From positions 24,474,568-24,538,567 of the forward strand of contig CM033400.1 of NCBI GenBank assembly GCA_019426215.1: a stretch of DNA of 64,000 bases. The letters run 5' to 3'. How positions within the stretch are numbered: position 1 is the stretch's first letter; every line of letters begins with the position of its first letter. The translations under genes were made by a program, and so were the position numbers. Source of the stretch: Buddleja alternifolia (Eukaryota > Streptophyta > Magnoliopsida > Lamiales > Scrophulariaceae). This document shows positions 10,904 through 21,083 of this stretch, piece by piece. The notes below the pieces were generated by a model. It was not told the origin of the DNA. It saw only the letters and a list, made by a program, of their open reading frames with translations, and ran no database searches.

Positions 10904-12387
10904 TGTTAGGAATTTCATGTTAGATGTTTTGATGATGACAAGATAGAATTTTATGTTAGACCCCAAAATATAATGTAATTTTATATTTCATAGATCAATT
11001 GTATACGTGTTTGAAAGTATGTAATTTTGTTAGGCTTGTAATTTCTTATCTTTGTAGATTTTAGACTAAGTATTAGATACTGAATCGCTATTAGAATTAT
11101 AGGTGAGTCTATTAGAGAAGAAGTTGAAAATCAGCGTCTGAAGTCAGAAGATGATGAAGATTTATCCTTAGCATCTGTCAAACGCTAAAGGACTATTTCA
11201 GGATTCTTGAATCAAGCGCTCAAAGCACTCTAGCGATCAGAATCTGATTCACCTGAAATGAATTCTCAAGTCATGAAGGACTTAAATGCAATCATTCAAC
11301 GGACATTTATTTCCAACGAAAAAAAAATTCAAATGCATTAAATGCCTGATAAGTGCATTAAATGTGATAAGCTAATATAATCTGTAGACAAGTCACCTTT
11401 TGACTAGACTGTCAGAAATTCAGAGTTTATAGCTGCTCCCGTCCAATCAGAACCAGTAGGATTTTAGGAATGTCAGAGAAAAGGTATAATCACGCGTCCC
11501 GTGAAAGGCATACTCTCACATGTGTCTAACGGACAGATCCCAAGAATTGCTTATAAATACCTCCTTCCAGCAAACCCTAAATATACACAGAGATAGAGAT
11601 ATACGTACATGCATAAAAAAAATTTGCTGAAGAAAAAGCTTAGAAACTCCATTGCTAAAATATTTCAAGCTTTTTACATACATTCCATACAGTCTCAAAT
11701 ATCTCAAACATCTTCCAAAGAAGAAATCTAAACTCTTACTGAGATATTCCAAGTTGTTTGATCTTTCTAAAAGTAAACAAACCTTTGTGATAAAACCCTC
11801 AACCTTTCATTTGAGTGAGAAAGTTGTTGAAACCCTTTACATGCAGCATTTCTGAGTGAGAAAAGCTTGTAGAAGACGATCTTCATTGGTGCTGAAATCT
11901 GAGTGATCAAGGAGCCTGATATCATTTTCACCTATTTACTACATTGTAGAAGATTCTGTGTGATTCTTTGATAATCATCTTAGTAAATTTCCTCCAAGTG
12001 AAAAGGAGAAAAATGACATAGCTAGAATTATATCACTCAGTGAACCTTATATATCTTGTGTCATTTACTTTCATTATTGTCTTACTTTATATTTTCCTAA
12101 TAACTTTAAAAAAGACAAGCGCGACTATTTAACCTAAACGAACGCTAAAGCTTTAAAATCATTTTCACTGTGCTAACCCTGATTAAGCGATCTAAGCATT
12201 ACCCTACCTTAGTAAATTGCTGAAATCACTAAGTATAAGTTATCTTTACTGAAGTGTCTGACCCAAGCGCTCAGCTTCCTAAGCGTTCTAATCTTTAAAA
12301 GTGATACGAATTTTTGAAGTCCAAAAAGGCTTCAGGGTCTATTCAACCCCCCTACTAGACCCTTTCGCGTGCCACTTGGGATCACCA
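10904..12387 (+). repeat. 3' LTR of SIRE-lineage element (1484 bp)
   Basis: Complete LTR from TGTTAGGAATTTC to ...CTTGGGATCACCA, followed by the ATATT duplication. The solo LTR at 46554-48037 has the same calculated length (1484 bp) and the same internal order, so both belong to one subfamily. Short ORFs inside it are not genes. Confidence 0.9.
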
Positions 12388-12744
12388 ATATTAATTCATT
12401 GATTTAACCAACAAATCAATGGGTCCATTTAATCACATCTTTCTAAGAGATTAACATAAAAGACATCCCATTCGTTTCTTATAGAGCGACTCTTTAGGTT
12501 CGTCTCAATTGGCAATGGGAGAAAATACAAAAGGATGTGAGTGTCACCTAGCCAGTCCTGTGGACTCACATCGTAACCCAATTGAGTAAAAAATGAACGA
12601 ATCATTTACGAACCTCTGGACCACAAATACCATATCAGTATAAGCCCTTCACTATGTATCCCGATCAAGTGAGAGTCATGGTTTATGTCAAACTCACTGA
12701 ACTTGATGCTGTGCTTGTAGTCATATTATGATGAAATTATCAAA
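12388..12744 (-). mobile_element. LTR-1 5' LTR, second segment
   Basis: Continues the LTR broken at 4890: 'gcgactctttaggttcgtctcaattgg', the 'tgagagtcatgg' stretch and 'gatgaaattat' occur in the same order as in the complete copy at 25772-27369. It stops where the Athila-like LTR begins at 12745. The remaining outer part of about 650 bp is missing, apart from a terminus at about 21060-21083. Confidence 0.75.
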
Positions 12745-14662
12745 TGATAAGAGGTGTTTTTACGTGTTTTTAAGACCGTAATTCTTATGATTTGGATTCA
12801 CTTATTGCTTAAATCATGTAACATTTGCATTTAATAGGTGTGTTAAGTGAATACAGGTAATAAATGAGAATACTTGAAGAAAAGGGAAGAAAAATGATGT
12901 ACAAAACAAGTTCAAGCATGTTTTTCAACACCTAGGCGGTTTATGCATCTCTTACCACATTCGAGCGATAATTCCTTACATTTTGAGACCGACTTAGACA
13001 AAGTTTCCTTCTACAAAGTTTTAGATGTATGTCTTAGCTTCAAATGGGAACTTGAAACATCCAAATCGGAGGTGTATAGAGATAATTGTGAAGGAAATAT
13101 GATTGCTGCGCCGAATAGAGAAGTACATGTGCCAGGATACGCCCCAACACCCTCCTCGTCATGCCTAGGCATGGATAGTCCGAATGTTACTCCTTTTCAG
13201 CCTACATTCCAGCATTATATGATGGTTAAGAATCACTTATGGCCATAATTCAGCACATGTGTTGAGGGGTTGTCATAAGTGTGTTTCTTGGTAGATTTAC
13301 TTTATGGGCGCCAAATCAGAAACAACCTCCATGTTGAAACGTAATTTAGGTATACGTAGAGACCGAATTAGACAAAATGTCCTTCTGTAAAGTTGTAGAT
13401 CTATGTTTTATCGGAACATGGGGACTTGAATAATCCAATTTGGAGATCTTTGGAGAAGTTTATGAGGAAAATACTAAGACTGCGCTGGAAAGCAAGAAAA
13501 TGGCAGCATGCATGTGTTTTGTTGAAGTTTTCACATGGTTATGCTTGGTGGAATTCTTAAGGGCCAAAAGTTCAGCATTTTTTAGCTGGTTGGAATCTTA
13601 AAAGCCAAACTTTAAGCATCACCTTAGGTGAAATTCTCATTGGGGAACTTTAATGGGAATTCTTAATGCATACTTTAGTGGAATTTTGACTATAAAAGGA
13701 GGGGGAACCCATACTCTTCATCATTCACTATCAATTTCAGATTCTTGGAGAAGAGGGGGAGGAAGTGACCAATCCATAGAGAAGAAAAGAGGGGAGAGAG
13801 AAGGATTCTTGATTCATCATCATCATTGGAGAATGAAGATTTAAATGAAGTTCCATCATTATTCACTTTTGAGGGAGTTTTTATAGCTTTTCATTTCAAT
13901 TATGTCTATGAACATGTGTATTAATTCATTTATGTTTTTCATATTATCCATTATGAACTAAATTCATAAGACTAGTGCCATGTAAGGCCAAATTGTGATA
14001 TATGCTTATAATAGATGATTGTTGAGGTTGTTCTTATATTATTATGTGATGTGAATTTGTGTTTTTGCCTATCTTGCATATACTTGATCACTATATGTTA
14101 GAATCTTATGCCTAGGTTAATATTTCGGGAGAAAATTGACTTAGGATGCAAGAAATTCACATCATGACCCATAACTAATGAGGAATTGCCCTAGATATAG
14201 GTAAAGATTCCCGGGTGAAGTTGTTCGATTCAAATTGAGTGAACTCTAGTACGTTAATGCATGTTTAGTGGTTAGATTTCTGGATAGGAATATTTGGAAA
14301 ATCACGATCTAAGCATAGGAGTTTATACGCGAGACATCCGTTATTCTCTACCCTCGGAGTTCTCACCATAACAATATAAGCGTAATCCTTCAACTAGAAT
14401 CTTTATAAGTATAATTGATCAATTTGAACCTAGCATGTGCCTTAGTCTCCCTTTATACTTTGTGTAAAATCAATTGTGTAATCTTGTTCTTATTGTATGC
14501 ATTTTACCTATAATTTACTTTAATTATATTTGTTCTTTTTTCGTTAAAATCATAAACTAAAATTCAAGTCTCCGTGGTTCGACAACCCGGACTTTTAGTC
14601 CACTTATTACTACACACGACTAGTGCACTTGCTACAATAGCAAGTTAGCTTTTAGCTTGTCA
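12745..14662 (+). repeat. 5' LTR of Athila-like element
   Basis: Starts TGATAAGAGGTG and ends ...CTTGTCA, six bases before the primer site. A TATA box (CTATAAAAGG) lies at about 13691. It contains two diverged copies of a module of about 110 bp (about 12985-13096 and 13359-13470), and an AT/GA-rich promoter-proximal section of short 'ggtggaattcttaa' repeats (about 13545-13680). Confidence 0.9.
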
Positions 14663-14668
14663 AGTTTT

Positions 14669-14686
14669 TGGCGCCGTTGCCGGGGA
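14669..14686 (+). promoter_or_regulatory. Primer binding site of Athila-like element
   Basis: TGGCGCCGTTGCCGGGGA, the signature of the plant Athila/Calypso group (reported as Asp-tRNA type), placed just after the LTR. The second copy is at 20671-20688. Confidence 0.9.
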
Positions 14687-14821
14687 CTTGTTCATTTTAG
14701 TTTTTGATTTTTCATGTAAGTTTTCATAATTCTTAGTTTTTCGTTTATTTGTAACCTTTCTTTTATTTTATTATTCTAATTTTTTTTCTTGTGTTTATTT
14801 TTTAGGTGTAATTTGTGGTGC

Positions 14822-17038
14822 ATGACCCGCTCTTCTAACGAGCCCCTATACAATTTTGAGCCGGAGATAGAGCGTGTTCTTCGATCTAGTAGACAAGCTC
14901 GAGAAATGGCCGACAATCTAAATCCAAATGGAAATTTTCCCGACATAAATCTTCCGAAAAACAGGGAATGGCTGCAAAATCTTTTCCAAGCTATGCAACC
15001 GGCACCTCCTCAAAGACTTCCATCGGTCCGGGAAAGTCTACCTCCAAGGGTCCACACCATACCGGGGCCCGTAGTCTTTCCAAATTTCTTTGCACCAAAT
15101 TATCACATTCCGTCACACATCTTTAGCGTGGTGCAAAGCGAACCCTTCTATGGAGAGCCCCATGAATCACCTCATGAGCATTTGGAGACTTTAGACGATA
15201 CTCTCATGACTACCCAATTTCATCCACGGGATCTCGATGCAATTCGTCTAAGAGTCTTCCACTTCTCATTCAAGGAAAGGGCGACCATGTGGTACAAATC
15301 TCTACCACCCCAATCCATCACAACATGGGGACAATTGGTCGATGCCTTTTTGAGCAAATTCTTTCCACCCTCCAAAATCAATGAGCTAAGGAGCAACATT
15401 AAGGAGTTGAAGCAGGGGAGTCATGAGTCCTTAGCCGAGGCATGGGCTAGATATAAAAACATGCTCCGAAAATGTCCAGATCACAACCTAAGATTGAGCG
15501 AGCAAGTATTACGATTCCATGATGGAGTCCGTTCGCGCATCTGAAATAGGCTCAATGCCGGCGCCGGTGGTGATCTCCTTGGGCTCGATTGCCAAAGCGT
15601 GTGGGACAAGATTGAGCAATTAGCCCGGGAAGATGAACTCTATCCCGATGATGAAGAAATCACACCCACTAAAAATATTGCTTGTGTTCAAGAGTTGGGC
15701 GAAGAAGTTACTTTGGAAACAATGGTTGGCAATGTAAACTATGTTGGAAATGCCAATCGACCTCAATTGAACTTCCATGTGCCCGAAAATTTTCCAAGGA
15801 GGCCCAATCCGGCACAAAATGCCCATCCCGGCGTCTATCAACCACCAAGGCCCCCATTCAACAATAACCAAGCTTAAAGGCAAGGTAATCCTCATGTACA
15901 AAGGCAAGTTAGGCCTCCTACAACCGATGAACGTCTTGATGAGGAAATAAAGAAATCGGATTCAAAAATCAACGAACTTCGTACTATGATGAAGGATTTA
16001 ATGATGGATATGAAGGATTTGAAGACACAAATGGGTCAAATGGCAAAGACAATCAGCGAGAGAGCCCCGGGAACTTTACCAAGTGGCACGAAAAAGAACC
16101 CGAAAGAGTAATGCTATGCAATTACCTTGAGAAGTGGCGAACAGGTAAAAGGTGATAATGTTCGCACTGATGCGCCCGAGTGCCCATCCATCCACGCCCA
16201 GGCGCCCTTGTCGCTGCGCCAAGGCGCCGATTGTCATGCCCAAGCGCCACATTCTGTATCCTCCACAGCTGGCCCTTCAACTCCAACGCATCATCCCATC
16301 AAGGTTCGTCTTCCATTTCCAAATGCACAAAAAACGAAAAAGAAGGATATGGATCTGATTTTCCGTAGGATTGTGGCGACTCTTTGTGAGGACCCGGGGA
16401 GGCCCACCATTCCGTGCACCATTGGCCCTCTTACTTTTGAAAAGGTTATTTGCGATACGGGAGCAAGTATCAATCTCCTCCCGTATTCTCTCTTCAAGAA
16501 GTTGGGCCTTGGAAATCCCAAACCGACATCAATGAGCCTCCAACTCGCCGATGGATCAATTAAGAGACCAAAGGGGATAATAGAAGATGTTATTGTACAA
16601 GTTGACAAATTCTTTTTCCAGGTTGACTTTGTGGTCCTTGATATGGAGGAAGATGTTGAGATGCCCTTGATTCTAGGAAGACCTTTCCTAGTCACTAGCA
16701 ATGCCAAGATCGACATGGGAAAAGGTAAGTTATCATTGAGGGTAGGAGATGTAAAAGTGATATTTGATGTTTCTAATAATAGGAAACCATCTATGGATGA
16801 TCTTACTTGTTCCAATATCGATGTTATTAACCCTTCTCTTGATGAGAAATGTGCAAATGGCAAGGCTAAGGGCACACTCGAGTTGGAGGATGAGATTCCC
16901 TATGATAAACACAACAAAGAGGGAAAAGAAGATTTATGCATGAAATACATTCCACCCCATCGCCGTGCTCGTAAGATTGAAAAGACTCATCCAATACAAA
17001 GGGCTTATTGCAAAATCCCGCAATATGAGTGGAAGTAA
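14822..17038 (+). pseudogene. gag-protease of Athila-like element (three in-frame stops)
   Basis: One reading frame starts MTRSSNEPLYNFEPE. The capsid-like Retrotrans_gag region (about residues 100-240) has the 'RATMWYKSLPPQSI.TWGQLVDAFLSKFFPP' pattern type, and is followed by the 'YAITLRSGE' phrase common in this group. The aspartic protease follows at about 16390-16760, with catalytic CDTGAS and the later LILGRPFL flap-side motif. Stops break the frame near 15542, 15875 and 16109 without shifting it. An upstream ATG at 14789 adds a poor leader, and 'tttttag' just before 14806 could be a splice acceptor. No RT motif follows. The product would have supplied the particle and its protease. Confidence 0.85.
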
Positions 17039-18746
17039 GTAGACCATGGAGCTAAAAGGAGGCATGACAAGGATTTGGTTGTGTTAAATGGACCACCTAT
17101 TTGAACCTCAAAGAGCACAAAGTCAAGCTACCGACTCTAAACTAGCGCTTCTTGGGAGGCAACCCAAGTTTGTAAGTTTGTTTTTCTTTTTTATTTTGTT
17201 TTTGTTTTGTTTAGTTTGTTTCTTTATGTTGTGTTCAAACATGCACTTTTGGCATGTATGTTTTTTTATGCTTGATGGTTTGAAAAGTTGAAGTGTTAGA
17301 TATGATGCAAATTTAGACCATGCTCATTTTACTCGAGAGGAGGAGAAGCTATAGGATTATGTATTGGAAGTTTAAGGATGTTTTTCAACATCCTTGGTTG
17401 TAAGTGTTCTTTTACCTTTGTGTATGCATGTTGTAACAACATTGGGGACAATGTTGGATTTAAGTTTGGGGGTAGAAGAGTATCTATTTTGAATATTGAA
17501 AATGCAATCCTAATTTTTAACTTGAATTTGGGGAAAGTTTGTTTGATATCATGTTTATATGCTTCTTTGTTGAGAAAATCAAGCATGAAAATTTTTTAGT
17601 CCTTCCAATTGATGCATTGAAATTGATTGACTTGGAAAAATGGCATGAATTCTTGAAATAATCTGAATTTAATGGAATATATATATCTTTGAAATTGCTC
17701 GTGGAGACCTTAGACTAGAATTGATTCTTTAGATGATTCACAATGCACTTAAATCGAAGGTAGAGGAGTTGAGAGGATAACCATCTTGAGACACTTAAGG
17801 AATTATTCCCAAAAATATTAACTTAGATTTCTCATAAGGTTATAAGTTGAGTAGTAATTTTATATGCTAACAATGAATTGAAAAGGTTGAATTTTGGTAT
17901 GACCAAAAGTGGTCAGGCTAATACGTACCGGAGGTGAAAAGTTTCATGCCTATATACTGTACTATTATGCTAATTTGAGCTATGCTCAAGCCAAAAGAAG
18001 TGAATTGTTTAAAAGATCTAGTTTTATTTCGTGGCCTTTGATACTCGAGTGATTAAATCCTTAGGAGTGTCTCTACACTTAATGCCCTAAAACTATCTAG
18101 TTTGGGAGTCATTGGTCTAAAACTTGTTACATGGGTGTCATAGAAAGCCTAATGGAATAAAACATTGCACATGATCTAGCCTTAATGAAGTTTAATGGAA
18201 ATTCCATATGAATTGAATGTTGAATATTTGAGATAATGAAATTTAAATGGCTATGAGATTTTCTATAATTCTTGTGCCTTGTGTTTGATCAAAAGTTGAT
18301 AGATATGGGATTAATGTCCAAAATTTGGTAAGGATGCCTCTCGACTATAATACCCTAGATTTATTTTTCACTATACCCTAGGGAGTCGTTTCAAGTATTG
18401 GTGTCACATGAACAAAAGTAGTTGATATGTATATATATATTTGTGAACTTTAAAAGATTGATTTTATGCCATTCATTCTTGTTGATCATATTGAGATGTG
18501 TTGATTCGGTTGGGATTGAGAATTTGCTAGATTTTGTGGGTATATCGTATGCAAACCCTCACGAGACTATAACTCGTTCTTTGAGGTAACTCAAATGTTT
18601 AAAGGCTTGTTGCACCCGCTAAGTGCAATCGTTTACTCCACGAAAGTGAGTTAGTTAGTTGTTTTGTTTTCTCCCATTGAATGATGTTGGTCTTGCCTTA
18701 TAGCTCTTATTGCTCGAGGTCGAGCAATTGATAAATTTGGGGGTGT
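17039..18746 (+). other. 3' non-coding region of Athila-like element with polypurine tract
   Basis: Contains 'cttcttgggaggcaacccaag' (about 17149) and 'acattggggacaatgt' (about 17438), phrases typical of the 3' region of Athila relatives, then about 1.2 kb of sequence without a gene. The tract 'aatttgggggtgt' at 18734-18746 directly precedes the second LTR and is the likely plus-strand primer. Confidence 0.65.
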
Positions 18747-20664
18747 TGATAAGAGGTGTTTTTACGTGTTTTTAAGACCGTAATTCTTATGATTTGGATT
18801 CACTTATTGCTTAAATCATGTCACATTTGCATTTAATAGGTGTGTTAAGTGAATACAGGTAATAAATAAGAATACATGAAGAAAAGGGAAGAAAAACGAT
18901 GTACAAAACAAGTTCAAGCATGTTTTTCAACACCTAGGCGGTTTATGCATCTCTTACCACATTCGAGCGATAATTTCGTACATTTTGAGACCGACTTAGA
19001 CAAAGTTTCCTTCTACAAAGTTTTAGATGTATGTCTTAGCTTCAAATGGGAACTTGAAACATCCAAATCGGAGGTCTATAGAGATAATTGTGAAGGAAAT
19101 ACGATTGCTGCGCCGAATAGAGAAGTACATGTGCCAGAATACGCCCCAGCACCCTCCTCGTCATGCCTAGGCATGCATAGTCTGAATGTTACTCCTTTTC
19201 AGACTAAATTCTAGCATTATATGATGGGTAAGAATCACTTATGGCCATAATTCAGCACATGTGTTGAGGGGTTGTCATAAGTGTGTTTCTTGGTAGATTT
19301 ACTTTATGGGCGCCAAATCAGAAACAACCTCCATGTTGAAACGTAATTTAGGTATATGTAGAGATCGAATTGGACAAAATGTCCTTCTGTAAAGTTGTAG
19401 ATCTATGTTTTATCTGAACATGGGGACTTGAGTCATCTAATTTGGAGATCTGTGGAGAAGTTTATGAGGAAAATACTAAGACTGCGCTGGAAAGCAAGAA
19501 AATGGCAGCATGCATGTGTTTTGTTGAAGTTTTCACCTGGTTATGCTTGGTGGAATTCTTAAGGGCCGAAAGTTCAGAATTTTTTAGCTGGTTGGAATCT
19601 TAAAAGCCAAACTTTAAGCATCACCTTAGGTGGAATTCTCATTGGGGAACTTTAATGGGAATTCTTAATGCATACTTTAGTGGAATTTTGGCTATAAAAG
19701 GAGGGGGAACGCATACTCTTCATCATTCACTATCAATTTCAGATTCTTGGAGAAGAGGGGGAGGAAGTGACCGATCCATAGAGAAGAAAAGAGCGGAGAG
19801 AGAAGGATTCTTGATTCATCATCATCATTGAAGAAGGAAGATTCAATTGAAGTTCCATCATTATTCACTTTTGAGGGAGTTTTTATAGCTTTTCATTTCA
19901 ATTATGTCTATGAACATGTGTATTAATTCATTTATGATTTTCATATTATCCATTATGAACTAAATTCATAAGACTAGGGCCATGTAAGGCCAAATTGTGA
20001 TATATGCTTATAATAGATGATTGTTGAGGTTGTTCTTATATTGTTATGTGATGTGAATTTGTGTTTTTGCCTATCTTGCATATACTTGATCACTATATGT
20101 TAGAATCTTATGCCTAGGTTAATATTTCGGGAGAAAATTGACTTATGGTGCAAGAAATTCACATCATGACCCGTAACTAATGAGAAATTGCCCTAGACAT
20201 AGGTAAAGATTCCCGGGTGAAGTTGTTCGATTCAAATCGAGTGAACTCTAGTACGTTAATGCATGTTTAGTGGTTAGATTTTTGGATAGGAATATTCTGG
20301 AAATCACGATCTAAGCATAGGAGTTTATACGCGAGACATCCGTTATTCTCTACCCTCGGAGTTCTCACCATAACAATATAAGCGTAATCCTTCAACTAGA
20401 ATCTTTATAAGTATAATTGATCAATTTGAACCTAGCATGTGCCTTAGTCTCCCTTTATACTTTGTGTAAAATCAATTGTGTAATCTTGTTCTTATTGTAT
20501 GCATTTTACCTATAATTTACTTTAATTATATTTGTTCTTTTTTCGTTAAAATCATAAACTAAAATTCAAGTCTCCGTGGTTCGACAACCCGGACTTTTAG
20601 TCCACTTATTACTACACATGACTAGTGCACTTGCTACAATAGCACGTTAGCTTTTAGCGTGTCA
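18747..20664 (+). repeat. Second Athila-like LTR (shared 3' LTR / next 5' LTR)
   Basis: Same length and order as the LTR at 12745. Because a primer site and gag start follow it, it serves as 3' LTR of the left unit and 5' LTR of the right unit, as expected from unequal recombination between LTRs. Confidence 0.9.
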
Positions 20665-20670
20665 AGTTTT

Positions 20671-20688
20671 TGGCGCCGTTGCCGGGGA
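20671..20688 (+). promoter_or_regulatory. Second Athila-type primer binding site
   Basis: Identical to the site at 14669, six bases after the LTR end. It shows that the sequence to the right is internal element DNA, not flanking DNA. Confidence 0.9.
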
Positions 20689-20807
20689 CTTGTTCATTTT
20701 AGTTTTTGATTTTTCATTTAAATTTTCATAATTCTTAGTTTTTCGTTTATTTGTAACCTTTCTAATTTTTTTTCTTGTGTTTATTTGTTAGGTGTAATTT
20801 GTGGTGC

Positions 20808-21039
20808 ATGACCCGCTCTTTTAACGAGCCCCTATACAATTTTGAGCCGGAGATAGAGCGTGTTCTTCGATCTAGTAGATAAGCTCGAGAAATGGCCGAC
20901 AATCTAAATCCAAATGGAAATTTTCCCGACATAAATCTTCCGAAAAACAGGGAATGGCTGCAAAATCTTTTCCAAGCTATGCAACCGGCACCTCCTCAAA
21001 GACTTCCATCGGTCCGGGAAAGTCTACCTCCAAGGGTCC
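20808..21039 (+). pseudogene. Truncated gag start of second Athila-like unit
   Basis: Collinear with gag from 14822, including MTRSFNEPLYN, to 'cctccaagggtcc', where homology stops abruptly. A single change makes a TAA stop at 20879, where the left copy has a glutamine codon. The rest of this second unit is missing from the window. Confidence 0.85.
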
Positions 21040-21083
21040 TCATATTGTGATGCTGACTTGGCATCTAGGGCATATACCTAACA
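21040..21083. other. Scrambled junction: inverted copia RNase H scrap plus LTR-1 terminus
   Basis: Bases 21040-21065 match the reverse complement of 21306-21331 at 25 of 26 positions (the YCDADWA codons of the neighbouring copia RNase H). They overlap by about seven bases a stretch ending 'gggcatatacctaaca', which is the outer end of LTR-1 (compare 27344-27369). The copia coding sequence starts immediately after, at 21084. This looks like filler DNA at a repaired break. Confidence 0.6.

Larger units (their letters stand above)
4891..12387 (+). mobile_element. SIRE-lineage Ty1-copia element lacking gag-pol, with only the post-pol ORF
   Basis: A 7.5-kb element flanked by a perfect 5-bp duplication ATATT (4886-4890 and 12388-12392). 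It consists of a 5' LTR (4891 to about 6325), a single long degenerate ORF (6353-10660), a polypurine tract (10890-10902) and a 3' LTR (10904-12387). The last 60 or so bases of the 5' LTR, the primer binding site, gag and pol are missing. The LTR is joined about 27 bp upstream of an ATG homologous to the ORF that follows pol at 44889 and at 62545 (minus strand). Without a primer site this copy cannot reverse-transcribe by the usual route, so the deletion most likely followed insertion. A recurrent deleted subfamily cannot be excluded. Confidence 0.85.
12745..20664 (+). mobile_element. Athila-like Ty3-gypsy element, gag-protease only
   Basis: LTR-internal-LTR unit: LTRs 12745-14662 and 18747-20664 (both 1918 bp and nearly identical by eye), primer binding site 14669-14686, gag-protease 14822-17038, and a long non-coding 3' region ending in a polypurine tract. 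RT, RNase H and integrase are absent: the reading frame ends soon after the protease and the usual 'cttgggaggcaaccca' 3' phrase follows directly. It is therefore non-autonomous and would depend on proteins from a full relative. It resembles gag-only or gag-PR plant elements. Continuation past the second LTR into another primer site and gag start makes the locus a tandem array. Confidence 0.85.

Noticed and set aside
12943..13248. 101-codon ORF with a similar copy at 18876-19214
   Set aside because: Both lie inside the Athila-like LTRs; they are similar because the LTRs are copies, and the frame shows no domain.
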